Below are positions 18,080-26,967 of a stretch of DNA of 52,221 nucleotides, one piece after another. The DNA is from Bordetella parapertussis. GTDB lineage: Bacteria > Pseudomonadota > Gammaproteobacteria > Burkholderiales > SG8-41. Every line of letters begins with the position of its first letter. The first letter of the stretch is position 1. The position numbers and the translations under genes were made by a program. The stretch is taken from NCBI GenBank assembly GCA_945864585.1, contig CAMBCF010000021.1:1-52221 (forward strand), written 5' to 3'. The notes below the pieces were generated by a model. The model was not told the DNA's origin and made no database searches. It saw only the letters and a list, made by a program, of their open reading frames with translations.

Positions 18080-19081
18080 ATGACCGCGAAATACCTGCGG
18101 CACCCGCTTTTGGCTTTGACCGCAGTCGTGCTGATCCTGCCGCGCACCCTATCCGCCGCCGCTGCCGACTGGAAACCCGGCAAGCCGGTTGAATTTGTGG
18201 TGCCGGCGCCGGCGGGCGGATCGCTGGACCGGCCTGCGCGTTTGCTGCAGAAAATCTGGCAGGAAGCCAAGCTCGTCGACGTGCCGGTGAACATCATCAA
18301 CAAGTCGGGCGGCGGACAAGCAGTGGGTTACACCTACGTGCAGCAGGCGGCGAACGATCCACACCGGCTGTTGCTGGTATCCGGTCCGCTGCTCTCCAAT
18401 CACATCACCGGCAAGAACAAGCTCAACTACACGGATTTCACGATATTGGGCCAGCTCTATACCGAGTACAACGTGCTTTCGGTGCGCAGTGATGCGAGCT
18501 TCAAAACGGCGAACGACCTTGTCGCGCGGCTCAAGGTCGCGCCCGACAGCCTGGCGGTGGCGATCGGCACCACGCCGGGCAACAACAGCCACATCTCCAT
18601 CGCGCTGCCGTTCAAGCGCGCGGGCATCGACATCAAGCGCCTGCGCGTGGTGGTGTTTCCGTCGGCGGGCGAGTCGATCTCGAACCTGTTGGGCGGGCAC
18701 CTCGACTACGTGGCCGGAGGGCTTTCCGTCGCCGCGCAGCACTGGAAGTCGGGCAAGCTGCGCATACTTGCGGTCACCGCGCCGAAGCGGTTGGAAGGCG
18801 AGTACTCGCAGATTCCAACGTGGAAAGAACAAGGCATCGATGCGGTGGTATCCAACTCGCGTTTCGTGATGGCGCCACCCGGACTGACACCGGCGCAAAC
18901 CGCCTACTGGGATGGCATTTTGCGCAAGACAGTCGCCTCGCCCGAGTGGCGCAAGATGGTCACGCAGGAACAGTGGGTGGACGAATACATAAGCACCGCG
19001 GAAGCGCGCAAGCATCTTGGCCAGGAGTACGCCGAGATGCGGGAAGTACTGATCGATCTGGGCATGGCCAAGAGTCCTTAA
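18080..19081 (+). CDS. TctC-like periplasmic solute-binding protein (divergent Bug member)
   Basis: 333 residues, RBS GAGGAG before ATG 18080, signal peptide to about residue 28 (ALTAVVLILPRTLSAAAA). It differs from the other Bug proteins here: the first loop is VPAPAGGSLDRPAR, the second is INKSGGGQAVGY, and the VPYKG motif is absent (VVFPSAGESISNLL instead). This is the pattern of the TctC branch that binds tricarboxylates with a different cap. It is convergent with a Bug gene 23 bp downstream. Confidence 0.88.
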   Translation: MTAKYLRHPLLALTAVVLILPRTLSAAAADWKPGKPVEFVVPAPAGGSLDRPARLLQKIWQEAKLVDVPVNIINKSGGGQAVGYTYVQQAANDPHRLLLVSGPLLSNHITGKNKLNYTDFTILGQLYTEYNVLSVRSDASFKTANDLVARLKVAPDSLAVAIGTTPGNNSHISIALPFKRAGIDIKRLRVVVFPSAGESISNLLGGHLDYVAGGLSVAAQHWKSGKLRILAVTAPKRLEGEYSQIPTWKEQGIDAVVSNSRFVMAPPGLTPAQTAYWDGILRKTVASPEWRKMVTQEQWVDEYISTAEARKHLGQEYAEMREVLIDLGMAKSP

Positions 19082-19104
19082 TTTCTCCTGTTGGATACCT
19101 TGTC

Positions 19105-20097
19105 TTACTCCGCACGAATTCCCGCTTCGCGCACCACCCGCGTCCACTTCGCGATCTCGGATCGCAAGTACGCATCGAACTCGGCCGGGGTGCTTCCCGC
19201 CGGATCCATGCCTTGCCGCACCAGCAACTCGTGCACGTCGCGCATGCGCAGGGCATTCATCGCCACCGTATTGAGTTGCAGGATAATCGCCTTCGGTGTT
19301 GCCACCGGCGCCAGTATCCCGAACCAGCTTGACGCCTCGTAGCCGGGGACGCCGGATTCGCTGACAGTGGGAATATCCGGCGCCGCGTTGGAGCGCTTGA
19401 TGGAGGTCACCGCTATTGCCCTGATCCGCCCCGCCCTGATCTGGTCGATCGAGCCGGGCAGGGAGGCGAACATGAGCTGCACCTCGCCTGCAATCAGCGC
19501 CGGCAGCGCCTGCGCGACGCCCTTATACGGAACCAGTGCGATATCGAAATTTGCCGTGCGCTTGAGCAGTTCGGCAGCGAGATGGTTGATGCCGTTGACG
19601 CCCGCCGAACCATAGTTGAGCTGACCGGGGCGCGCCCTGGCCAGTGCGATGAGTTCTTTCAGAGTCTTGACCGGGACGGCAGGATTTGCTGTGATTGTAA
19701 CGGGCGCGGTGGAGACCAGCACAATCGCGTTAAACCCCGCTGCCGGCGCGTACGGCAGCTTCGGATACAGCGCGGCGTTAACCGCGTGACTGCTGCCGAT
19801 CGACACCAGGGTATAACCATCCGGCGTTGCCTTGGCGGTAATCTCGGATGCAATGGCGCTGCCGGCGCCGGGCCGGTTATCCACAATGATCTGCTGGCCG
19901 AGGCTTTCACTCATGCGCGGCGCGAGCGTACGCGCAGCAACGTCCGCGCCACCGCCTACCGGAAAACCCACCAGCATGCGTATCGGCTTGGTCGGGTAGG
20001 TGGTCTGGGCGCGCGCCGGCGCGGGGATCGCCGCAAATAGCAGTAGCGCGGATAACGCAACCATGACGGGCATGCGGGACGCTCGACTACAGGTCAT
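19105..20097 (-). CDS. Bug-family periplasmic solute-binding protein
   Basis: 330 residues from ATG 20097, which overlaps the end of the dehydrogenase gene by 11 nt; ATG 20073 is an alternative. The signal peptide is MPVMVALSALLLFAAIPAPA with cleavage near ARAQ. Motifs: VGFPVGGGADVAAR, IIVDNRPGAGSAIA, PDGYTLVSIG and VPYKGVAQAL. The overlap means translational coupling with the 2-hydroxyacid dehydrogenase, which suggests uptake of a 2-hydroxy or 2-keto acid. Confidence 0.92.
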   Translation of the reverse strand: MTCSRASRMPVMVALSALLLFAAIPAPARAQTTYPTKPIRMLVGFPVGGGADVAARTLAPRMSESLGQQIIVDNRPGAGSAIASEITAKATPDGYTLVSIGSSHAVNAALYPKLPYAPAAGFNAIVLVSTAPVTITANPAVPVKTLKELIALARARPGQLNYGSAGVNGINHLAAELLKRTANFDIALVPYKGVAQALPALIAGEVQLMFASLPGSIDQIRAGRIRAIAVTSIKRSNAAPDIPTVSESGVPGYEASSWFGILAPVATPKAIILQLNTVAMNALRMRDVHELLVRQGMDPAGSTPAEFDAYLRSEIAKWTRVVREAGIRAE

Positions 20098-21064
20098 AGT
20101 CGGTCGCGACTGCCTGCGGCGGCTGGCCGTCCCATACGCGCCGCATGTTCTTATAGGCAAAATCGGCACGGCGAAACCAGGTGTCCCAGGTGGTGCCCGC
20201 GCTGTGCGGCGACAGCACGACGTTATCCAGCGTGAGCAGTGGATTGCCGGGATCGACCGGCTCCTGCTCGAATACGTCGATGCCGGCACCAGCGATGCGC
20301 TTTTGCTGCAACGCTTCGACCAGCGCGGCCTCATCCACCACCGGCCCGCGGCAGGTGTTGATGATCAGCGCCGTGGGCTTCATCAGCGCCAGGCGCTGGG
20401 CGTTGACAATATGATGCGTATCAGCGGTAAGCGGTGCGTGGCAGGAGACGATGTCCGAGGTGCGAAACAGTTCCTCCAGCGATACCCGCCGCACATTCAG
20501 TGCGCGCTCGCGCTCGGGCGATAGTGGATACTTGTCGTAGTACTGCACGCTCGCGTCGAAGGCTTGCACCCGCCGCGCCACTTTCTGGCCGATATTGCCG
20601 AATCCGAGTACGCCCACCACCTTGTCTGCCATCTCGAAGCTGTTCATGCCGTCGATGGCGGCGGCCCAGCGGCCGTCCTTCACCGCCCGGTCGGCGGCGA
20701 TGACACGCCGGTAGAGCGACAGCATCGCCAGCACGGCGTGATCGGCCACCGCCCGCGAATTCGCGCCGCCGTTGTTGGCGCACGGTATGTTCAGCTCGCG
20801 CAGCAGCTTCAAGTTAATACTGTCATAGCCGGCAGAGAGCAGCTGAACCAGGCGCGCCTGGGTGGCTGCGCGCAGTACCTGGTCGCTCAATCTGGCGCGG
20901 AACACCATGATGAAATCGGCGTCTTTGACGGCTTCCAGTTGCGGCGCTTCCGCAGTCTTGCCGTCGACCACCAGCGTGGTGAAGCCCGCAGGGTTAAATG
21001 AGATGATGGCCTCTACGATGCGCTGATGCAGCCCGTGAAGAAACACGACTTTGGCCTCTGCCAT
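20087..21064 (-). CDS. D-isomer 2-hydroxyacid dehydrogenase
   Basis: 325 residues, NAD(P)-dependent, cytoplasmic. The cofactor loop is GFGNIGQKVA (about residues 153-162). Catalytic residues: Arg in INTCRGP (about 236), Glu in DVFEQEP (about 264) and His in LSPHSAG (about 283). It resembles phosphoglycerate dehydrogenase and glyoxylate/hydroxypyruvate reductases without the regulatory C-terminal domain. First gene of a two-gene unit with the Bug gene that overlaps its end. Exact substrate unknown. Confidence 0.92.
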   Translation of the reverse strand: MAEAKVVFLHGLHQRIVEAIISFNPAGFTTLVVDGKTAEAPQLEAVKDADFIMVFRARLSDQVLRAATQARLVQLLSAGYDSINLKLLRELNIPCANNGGANSRAVADHAVLAMLSLYRRVIAADRAVKDGRWAAAIDGMNSFEMADKVVGVLGFGNIGQKVARRVQAFDASVQYYDKYPLSPERERALNVRRVSLEELFRTSDIVSCHAPLTADTHHIVNAQRLALMKPTALIINTCRGPVVDEAALVEALQQKRIAGAGIDVFEQEPVDPGNPLLTLDNVVLSPHSAGTTWDTWFRRADFAYKNMRRVWDGQPPQAVATDYDL

Positions 21065-21209
21065 GATTGGCTCTCGTATTCAATGTATGCAACGTCACCA
21101 GTGTAACGTTTCCGCGGCAAATTTGTGTTTTGGACATGCCAGCGGTTGACCCGCCTTCTGCATCAAGCGCATGATCTGCCGCTACCCAAATAACTTCAAG
21201 GAGAACCCG

Positions 21210-21758
21210 ATGCCCCGCCTCACCCCGATTACCGCTAAAGCCCAATTACCCGCCGAGCACCATGCCGTCGCCGACGCCGTGGTGCAGGTGTTCGGACACA
21301 TACGCGGGCCGTTCAGCATGTTGCTGCACAGCCCGGCGCTGGCGCAGCGGCTGCTGCCCATGGTCAGTTTTTTTCGCAATGACTGTGTGGTAGAGCCGCG
21401 CCTGCGCTTTCTGGCGATCCTCACCGCTGCCAGCGAACGCGCGGCCGCCTATGTGTGGGCCGCCCAGGCTGCTGCGGCACGCACCAGCGGCATACGCGAG
21501 GAAGTGATAGCGGTGATCCGCGCCAAGGGCGACACCGCCGCCCTCGCAGCAGATGAACGCGAAGTGGTGAACTACGTGCGCCAACTGATGCGCACCAACC
21601 GCGCCGAGCAGTCGGCATTCGATGCGCTGCGGGCGCGTCACAACGAGCAGTGGATATTAGAGTTGACGGCCGCTGCGAATTTTTTCGGGTTTGTGTCGGG
21701 CATCGCCAACGCATTCGAGGTTGCGCCGCCGCCTGACGGCGACAAGCTGCCGGCTTAG
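21210..21758 (+). CDS. Carboxymuconolactone decarboxylase/AhpD-like family protein
   Basis: 182 residues, start at 21210 from AAGGAG eight nt upstream. It is an all-helical CMD fold, similar in length to the group found beside catabolic genes. The segment RFLAILTAASERAAAYVWAAQAAAARTSGI corresponds to the active helix, but where many members have YEW-x-H the sequence reads YVW-x2-Q, so the usual acid and His are missing. No CxxC is present, so it is not a peroxidase of AhpD type. Function not known. Confidence 0.75.
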   Translation: MPRLTPITAKAQLPAEHHAVADAVVQVFGHIRGPFSMLLHSPALAQRLLPMVSFFRNDCVVEPRLRFLAILTAASERAAAYVWAAQAAAARTSGIREEVIAVIRAKGDTAALAADEREVVNYVRQLMRTNRAEQSAFDALRARHNEQWILELTAAANFFGFVSGIANAFEVAPPPDGDKLPA

Positions 21759-21849
21759 GCGATGTAATCGGCAGCGCTCAATTCATCTCGTAGTATTACC
21801 CGCGCGTAACTAACTGGCCACTCAATACCGTTCGCGTAGGCTAAGTAGT

Positions 21850-21917
21850 CCGTTCGGGCTGCGCTTGTCGAAGCCCTGTCTCAAAGCACGACCCTTCGAC
21901 AAGCTCAGGGCGAACGG
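21850..21917. repeat. 24-bp inverted repeat (CCGTTCG...CTTGTCGAAG)
   Basis: Arms 21850-21873 and 21894-21917 match at 21 of 24 positions with 20 bp between. The sequence CTTCGACAAGCTCAGGGCGAACGG is a type common in environmental proteobacteria. It lies between the CMD-family gene and the next Bug gene. Confidence 0.85.
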
Positions 21918-22028
21918 GGGTTAAGTAAACAGTGTTGGGCTTATCACTCGCGCCGACAACTTTTGCACGTGGCCGGGCTTGCTGCTACATTCAAGCCCAT
22001 ATTTTGCAGACTTGGCGAGGAGAACACG

Positions 22029-23036
22029 ATGCAGCGCGACCACCGCATCCTGCGGGCGGGCATGATGATTACGGCGATTGCCGCCACAGTTTTTCCGATG
22101 ACGGTAGCGGCGCAGGCCCCTGCGACAGGCGCAGGGCCGGCTTTTCCCGCGCGCACTGTGCGTTACATTTTGCCTCTCCCCGCAGGCAGCGAAACCGATG
22201 TGTTTGCGCGCACGCTGGCGCGACAACTCGGCGACACCTGGAATCAGCAGGTGGTGGTTGAAAACCGTCCCGGCGGCGGTACCACCATAGGCGCTGACGT
22301 GGTGGCCAAGGCCACGCCCGACGGCCACACCCTGCTGCACGCGATTACCGCGCACGCCATCAATGTAACGCTCTACGCCAAACTGCCCTACGACACGCAG
22401 AAAGACTTTGCGTGCGTCACCCAGATCGGCAATCTTTATGGGTTGCTGCTGGTGCATCCCGCCTTTCCGGCGAAGAACGTGGCGCAGTTGATACAGCTTG
22501 CCAAATCGCGCCCCGGCGAGATCAGCTATGCGACCGGCGGCTCGGGTACGCAGAACCACATTGCGATGGAAGCGCTGCGCGTTGCGGCAGGCATCAATAT
22601 CCAGCACGTGCCGTATAAAGGCACCAGTCTGGCGATACTCGATGTGCTGCCGGGCCGCGTGCCGCTGTTGGCGACGATACTGGCGGAAGCCGTGCCCTAC
22701 ATTCAATCCGGCAAGCTGCGCGTGATCGCCGGCAGCAGCCCCAAGCGCGCACCCTCATTGCCCGATGTGCCGACCCTCAGCGAAACACTGCCCGCGTATC
22801 GCGCCGGCTCCGGACTCTGGGCCATCGTCGCGCGTGCGGGAACATCACCGGCAGTGCTGACCAAACTCAACGCGGATATCGTCAAGGCACTGCAGACGCC
22901 CGAGGTGCGCGCACGGCTGACGCAGGCTGACATCGAAATCGTCGGCTCGCGTCCCGAACAGTGCGACGCTTTTTTGCGCGAACAGATTGCGCTATGGGGT
23001 GCTACCGTCAAAGCGTCGGGTGCGCGGGTGGATTAG
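22029..23036 (+). CDS. Bug-family periplasmic solute-binding protein
   Basis: 335 residues, start at 22029 after GAGGAG. Signal peptide to about residue 28 (MMITAIAATVFPMTVAAQ). The first binding loop is LPLPAGSETDVFAR, with Ser-Glu replacing the usual Gly-Gly, so the ligand pocket may differ from its neighbours. Then VVVENRPGGGTTIG, PDGHTLLHA and VPYKGTSLAI. It stands alone on its strand; the gene upstream is separated by a palindromic repeat. Confidence 0.92.
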   Translation: MQRDHRILRAGMMITAIAATVFPMTVAAQAPATGAGPAFPARTVRYILPLPAGSETDVFARTLARQLGDTWNQQVVVENRPGGGTTIGADVVAKATPDGHTLLHAITAHAINVTLYAKLPYDTQKDFACVTQIGNLYGLLLVHPAFPAKNVAQLIQLAKSRPGEISYATGGSGTQNHIAMEALRVAAGINIQHVPYKGTSLAILDVLPGRVPLLATILAEAVPYIQSGKLRVIAGSSPKRAPSLPDVPTLSETLPAYRAGSGLWAIVARAGTSPAVLTKLNADIVKALQTPEVRARLTQADIEIVGSRPEQCDAFLREQIALWGATVKASGARVD

Positions 23037-23069
23037 GTGCGATCGGCGGTGCGCCTGCCGGTTAGGTGG

Positions 23070-23099
23070 TTGAGAGTAATTGAAAAAATATAGTATAAT
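23070..23099 (+). promoter_or_regulatory. Promoter of the nucleotidyltransferase-fold gene
   Basis: TTGAGA (23070-23075) and TATAAT (23094-23099) are 18 bp apart in an AT-rich stretch that contrasts with the flanks. A second TATAAT occurs across the start codon at 23144-23149, part of a loosely repeated GTATAAT/ATTATAC pattern that could be an operator. Confidence 0.6.
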
Positions 23100-23147
23100 C
23101 AACAACCTGTATTATTTTATACCTGATTTTAATTTTCACTAGGTATA

Positions 23148-24203
23148 ATGCCGCGCATGCAGAGGCAACCCCAGGAAATTCAGACGCTCTACGCCGAACT
23201 GTCGGAGCGCCTCGCGGCGTACGAGGCGGCACGCTCGTTTTCGAGCTTGAAGGGCAGCTTCGTGTCCAAACATATCTCGGGCGCGGATTACTGGTATTTC
23301 AAAACCAGCGCCACGCCCGCCGGCCAGCGCGAATACTCGGTCGGACCGGATACGCCCGCCACGCGCGCGGTAATCGAGGCGTATCAAAAAGACCGCGCCG
23401 CGGTAGTGGAAGTCGAATCGAACGTCTCGCGGCTGTGTGCGATGCTGCGACAGGGCGGCGCGATGATGACTGACACGGCATCAGCCAAAGTGATTTCCGG
23501 GCTGGGCAGCGCGGGCGTGTTCAGGCTGGGCGGTGTGCTGGTGGGCACGCATGCATTTATCGCGCTCGGCAACGTGCTGGGCATGCGCTGGCAATCCAGC
23601 CTTTCCACGCAGGATATCGACATACTCGCCAGCCCGGTGCTGGAAGTTGCCATCGGCGAAGTTGAGGCTGATCTGCCGGCGACGCTGGAAAGCCTCAACA
23701 TGGGGTTCCTGCCGGTGCCTGGGCTTAATCCGCGTCGCGCCGAGACCTCGTTCTACGTGCGCGGCAAAACGCTGCGCGTGGATCTGCTGACGCCGGCGCG
23801 CGGCAAGCACACCGGCGCGCCCGTGCGCATACCGCGGCTGAAAGCGTCCGCGCAGCCGCTGGAGTTTCTGGATTATTTGCTTGAAGCGCCGGTGGACGTG
23901 CCCATCATCAACGGCGGCGCGACGATGGTGAAAGTCGCCGAGCCAGCGCGGTTCGCGTTGCACAAGCTGATTGTCAGCATGAACCGGCCGGTGGCCCAGC
24001 AAACCAAGTCCGCGAAGGATCGCCAGCAGGCGGGGGAAATGATCGAAGTACTAATGCAGGACAGGCCGGGCGACATCGAACTGGCAGCGGAAAACATCAA
24101 TGCGCGCGGCCCGGGATGGCGCAAACGGCTCAAGGAGGGTGTTGCCCGATTGCCGGATACGATGACCGATGCCAAACAGAAAATCCTGGGGTTGATTAGC
24201 TGA
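23148..24203 (+). CDS. Nucleotidyltransferase-fold protein (GSU2403-like)
   Basis: 351 residues. The N-terminal half is helical (LYAELSERLAAYEAARSF, about 15-32) with the SSLKGSFVSK and YWYF motifs; the core LGGVLVGTHAFIALGN and STQDIDIL (about residue 162-169) has the G-x-D-x-D pattern of a nucleotidyltransferase; a C-terminal helical part ends in KQKILGLIS. It resembles the GSU2403 family, related to AbiEii-type toxins, but no antitoxin gene precedes it. The promoter region is AT-rich. Function not known; a role in defence or RNA modification is possible. Confidence 0.7.
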   Translation: MPRMQRQPQEIQTLYAELSERLAAYEAARSFSSLKGSFVSKHISGADYWYFKTSATPAGQREYSVGPDTPATRAVIEAYQKDRAAVVEVESNVSRLCAMLRQGGAMMTDTASAKVISGLGSAGVFRLGGVLVGTHAFIALGNVLGMRWQSSLSTQDIDILASPVLEVAIGEVEADLPATLESLNMGFLPVPGLNPRRAETSFYVRGKTLRVDLLTPARGKHTGAPVRIPRLKASAQPLEFLDYLLEAPVDVPIINGGATMVKVAEPARFALHKLIVSMNRPVAQQTKSAKDRQQAGEMIEVLMQDRPGDIELAAENINARGPGWRKRLKEGVARLPDTMTDAKQKILGLIS

Positions 24204-24283
24204 CCGCGGCGAGTACGGGTCCGGATGCAACGCCGTTCCATATCCTCGGCCTCATCCTTTTCCTCAACGTTCACTGCGCACAT

Positions 24284-24313
24284 AAAAAAAGCCGGGCAAA
24301 GCCCGGCTTTTTT
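24284..24313. terminator. Bidirectional rho-independent terminator
   Basis: A7, GCCGGGC (24291-24297), loop AAA, GCCCGGC (24301-24307), T6. It lies between the ends of two convergent genes and serves both. Confidence 0.95.
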
Positions 24314-24330
24314 CTGCTACGACTTAAAGC

Positions 24331-24537
24331 TTAAGCAGCCTGAATGTTGCTCGCCTGCTTTTTGCCTTTGTTGCCGTCGGTGATGTCGAAGGTCACTTTC
24401 TGGCCTTCTTTCAGGCTTTTGAAGCCCGACATGTTGATGGCGGAGAAATGCGCGAAGAGATCTTCGCCGCCGCCATCGGGGGTAATAAAGCCAAAGCCTT
24501 TTGCATCGTTAAACCATTTCACTGTACCAGTAGCCAT
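24331..24537 (-). CDS. cspA: Cold-shock protein (CspA family)
   Basis: 68 residues, one cold-shock domain. RNP1 KGFGFITP and RNP2 LFAHFSAI are visible. It is the common betaproteobacterial type ([16 protein letters not shown]), closer to E. coli CspA than the other copy at 10412. GGAAC lies shortly before the start. The transcript ends at the terminator at 24284-24313, and a long leader precedes it. Confidence 0.95.
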   Translation of the reverse strand: MATGTVKWFNDAKGFGFITPDGGGEDLFAHFSAINMSGFKSLKEGQKVTFDITDGNKGKKQASNIQAA

Positions 24538-24727
24538 TGTGCGCGTTCCTTAAAGATTAAGAGTTGAGGTAATCCGGGGACAATTTTTAAAATAAGCCCC
24601 TTCCAATGTTTAGGTCTCAAAGCTTCCCAAGGACGAACATCCAACAACTACTGAAAATCCAAACCCTTAGTACTCGGAAATCCTGTTCGGAAATCCGCTC
24701 AGAAATCTAACACCGTCAACCATTATA
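24538..24727 (-). promoter_or_regulatory. Long csp leader with -10 element
   Basis: A -10 TATAAT on the minus strand (24722-24727) would give a leader of about 180 nt. No open frame is seen in it. Long leaders that refold with temperature are typical of cspA mRNAs. The -35 is poor (TTGCCA at 15-bp spacing). Confidence 0.5.
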
Positions 24728-24998
24728 CCCCAATCCTTGTAATGGCAATGGCGTAATTAATTTGTAATATCAACGGTTTGAAGCGGAAGGACTGGCTCAA
24801 ATGGGGTTACTGGCACGAAACGGTGTGTATGGTGGCGGCATAATGGACCGCAAACGCAGCCGGCGCGGCGTTTCTGGCGGGCCGCAGGACAGGGAGAAGC
24901 GTAAAATGGGTTTTCGCAGCTTGTGCGCGCGGAACATTCCGCTTGAGCGTTGCGGGCGCTAACAATCACACTAAATCCTGCTGCCGTGGAGGGCAGTA
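24728..24998. other. Intergenic region, no recognised gene
   Basis: The stretch between the csp promoter and cysteine synthase holds a 39-codon open frame (24843-24962, Arg-rich) without RBS support. I see no RNA gene. Promoters of csp and the cysteine synthase gene must lie here. Confidence 0.5.
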
Positions 24999-25931
24999 AT
25001 GAAGATCGCTAATACCGTCACCGATTTGATCGGCAACACACCGCTGGTGCGTATCCACCGGCTCGCGCAAGGTTGCGCGGGCGAGGTGCTCGCGAAGCTC
25101 GAATTTCAGAATCCTGCGCACAGCGTCAAGGACCGCATCGGCTTGTCGATGATCGAAGCCGCCGAGAAAGCCGGACTGGTCAAGCCCGATACCATTTTTC
25201 TGGAGCCGACCAGCGGCAATACCGGCATTGGTCTTGCGATGGTATGCGCGGCGCGCGGCTACAAATGCACCATCGTAATGCCCGATACCATGAGCAAGGA
25301 GCGCCGCATCCTGGTGCGCGCGTACGGCGCGGAGTTGGTACTCACGCCGGGCGCAGAACGTATGCCGGGCGCGATAAAAAAAGCGGAAGAAATGGCCGCC
25401 GCCGATGCGCGCTACCTGATTCCGCAACAGTTTGAAAATCCCGCCAATCCGGCAGTGCACCGCGCCACTACCGCCGAGGAAATCTGGCGTGATACCGAGG
25501 GCAAAGCGGATATTCTGATTTCGGGCATAGGCACCGGCGGCACCATCACCGGCGTGGGCGAGGTGTTAAAGGCGCGCAAGCCCTCGTTTCAGTGTGTGGC
25601 GGTGGAGCCGGATGCGTCGCCGGTGCTGTCAGGCGGGCAGGCCGGCCCGCATCCGATGCAGGGCATAGGCGCCGGCTTCATACCCAAAGTGCTAAACACG
25701 AAAATTTACGACGAGATTGTGCGCGTGAAAAACGACGATGCAATGACGATGGCGCGGCGCATGGCCAAGGAGGAAGGCCTGCTGGTGGGTATTTCGTCGG
25801 GCGCGGCGATGTGGGCGGCGGTGGAAGTCGCCAGGCGCGCGTCGAGCAAAGGCAAAATAATCGTGGTGATTATCCCGTCGTTTGGCGAGCGCTATCTGAG
25901 CACGCCGTTGTTTGCGGGGCTTGCGGATTAA
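24999..25931 (+). CDS. cysK: Cysteine synthase (O-acetylserine sulfhydrylase)
   Basis: 310 residues, ATG 24999 after GGAGG. PLP enzyme that makes cysteine from O-acetylserine and sulfide. The PLP lysine is K44 in AHSVKDR, the substrate loop is EPTSGNTG (69-76), and the phosphate loop is [10 protein letters not shown] (about 177-186). Length fits CysK (about 310-320). Its stop overlaps that of the convergent FKBP gene by 4 nt (TTAA). No other cys gene is near. Confidence 0.95.
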   Translation: MKIANTVTDLIGNTPLVRIHRLAQGCAGEVLAKLEFQNPAHSVKDRIGLSMIEAAEKAGLVKPDTIFLEPTSGNTGIGLAMVCAARGYKCTIVMPDTMSKERRILVRAYGAELVLTPGAERMPGAIKKAEEMAAADARYLIPQQFENPANPAVHRATTAEEIWRDTEGKADILISGIGTGGTITGVGEVLKARKPSFQCVAVEPDASPVLSGGQAGPHPMQGIGAGFIPKVLNTKIYDEIVRVKNDDAMTMARRMAKEEGLLVGISSGAAMWAAVEVARRASSKGKIIVVIIPSFGERYLSTPLFAGLAD

Positions 25932-26266
25932 GTCGTAGCCAACAGCTCCACTTCAAACACCAGCGTGGCGTTGGGCGGAATCACGCCGCCGGCGCCCCGC
26001 GTGCCGTAGCCGAGTTCGGGCGGAATCGTCAGTTTGCGCGTGCCGCCGACTTTCATGCCTTGCACGCCCTCATCCCAACCTTTGATCACGCGTCCGCCGC
26101 CGAGCGGAAATACAAACGGATCATCGCGGTCTTTGCTGGAATCGAATTTTTCACCGCTGGTGAGCCAGCCTGTATAGTGGACTGTGACTTCCTGTCCCGC
26201 GCTCGCCTCAGCGCCGCTGCCGACCGTGATGTCTTCGATGATGAGTCCGCTGGTAGTGGTGACCAT
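25928..26266 (-). CDS. FKBP-type peptidyl-prolyl isomerase
   Basis: 112 residues from ATG 26266 (AGGAATCGTC before it). A single FKBP domain: [57 protein letters not shown] and LVFEVELL. It accelerates proline isomerisation during folding. There is no signal peptide, so it is cytoplasmic. The C-terminal codons overlap the end of cysK. Confidence 0.95.
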   Translation of the reverse strand: MVTTTSGLIIEDITVGSGAEASAGQEVTVHYTGWLTSGEKFDSSKDRDDPFVFPLGGGRVIKGWDEGVQGMKVGGTRKLTIPPELGYGTRGAGGVIPPNATLVFEVELLATT

Positions 26267-26301
26267 GACGATTCCTAGTTTGAATGAGTTGCAGAAGATC
26301 C

Positions 26302-26397
26302 GCATTATCCTAGAAACGGTAGTTGCATGAAAAACTATAAGGCCATCAAAAGGTTGGTAGCATCGCGAGCGGTCAACTGCCGTTTCTAGGATTATGC
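26302..26397. repeat. 24-bp inverted repeat (GCATTATCCTAGAAACGG)
   Basis: Arms 26302-26325 and 26374-26397 match at 22 of 24 positions, 48 bp apart. The core CCTAGAAACGG / CCGTTTCTAGG frames a spacer without coding sense. It lies 35 bp upstream of the FKBP start. Confidence 0.88.
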
Positions 26398-26606
26398 CTT
26401 TCAGCGCCGCACGCGACTATGCGCGAGTGCCTGGGTGGTTCGCACAATGTGGCCTTCTGCGGCGCCGGTAAGTCTGGGGTAAGGCTGAGGTGAGACGCTA
26501 AACAACGGGATTAGTGTACTCACTGTTTTTATCAAATTCGCCATTTCCGAATGCAGCGGCTATTGTGTTTGATGTCGTGCTGTCAAAAAATTATCGAGGT
26601 GTTCTG

Positions 26607-26807
26607 ATGACCAAACTTATTAGTGTTCTGTTCTCGTTGTTCATGCTGGGTGCAGCGCACGCTGCTGAAATTGCTGACGCACCGATACCCGAACCCAACT
26701 ACGTGGGCATCCTCGTTTTTCTTGTCCTGATGGTTGGCGGCGGCGCATGGTTTTTCTGGAAAATCATGTCCAAAGAAAGTAAGGACAAGCAGGACCAAGC
26801 CAAGTAG
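26607..26807 (+). CDS. Small exported membrane protein (tandem copy 1)
   Basis: 66 residues, ATG 26607. A signal-like segment (MTKLISVLFSLFMLGAAHA) is followed by AEIADAPIPEPNYVG, then a TM helix (ILVFLVLMVGGGAWFFW) and a charged tail (KESKDKQDQAK). If the first segment is cleaved the mature protein is about 47 residues with one TM span. Not recognised. It is 70-80% identical to the next gene, and its upstream region (GGTAAGTCTG) is repeated too, so the pair arose by a tandem duplication of about 370 bp. Confidence 0.8.
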   Translation: MTKLISVLFSLFMLGAAHAAEIADAPIPEPNYVGILVFLVLMVGGGAWFFWKIMSKESKDKQDQAK

Positions 26808-26967
26808 TATCCGCGCGTCTATGCGGGTGCGTACGCTGCCGGTAAGTCTGCAGTAAGATCGGCATGAGATTATAAAACTGCATCACCCCACGGTACTCGC
26901 CAATATCGGGCGCCGCGGCAATCCTGCTTGAAGTTATGCGCTATAAGAAACTTTCGTGGAGATTCTG

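Noticed and set aside
24843-24962. 39-codon Arg-rich open frame upstream of cysK
   Set aside because: No RBS, no recognisable homology, and it lies in the promoter region.
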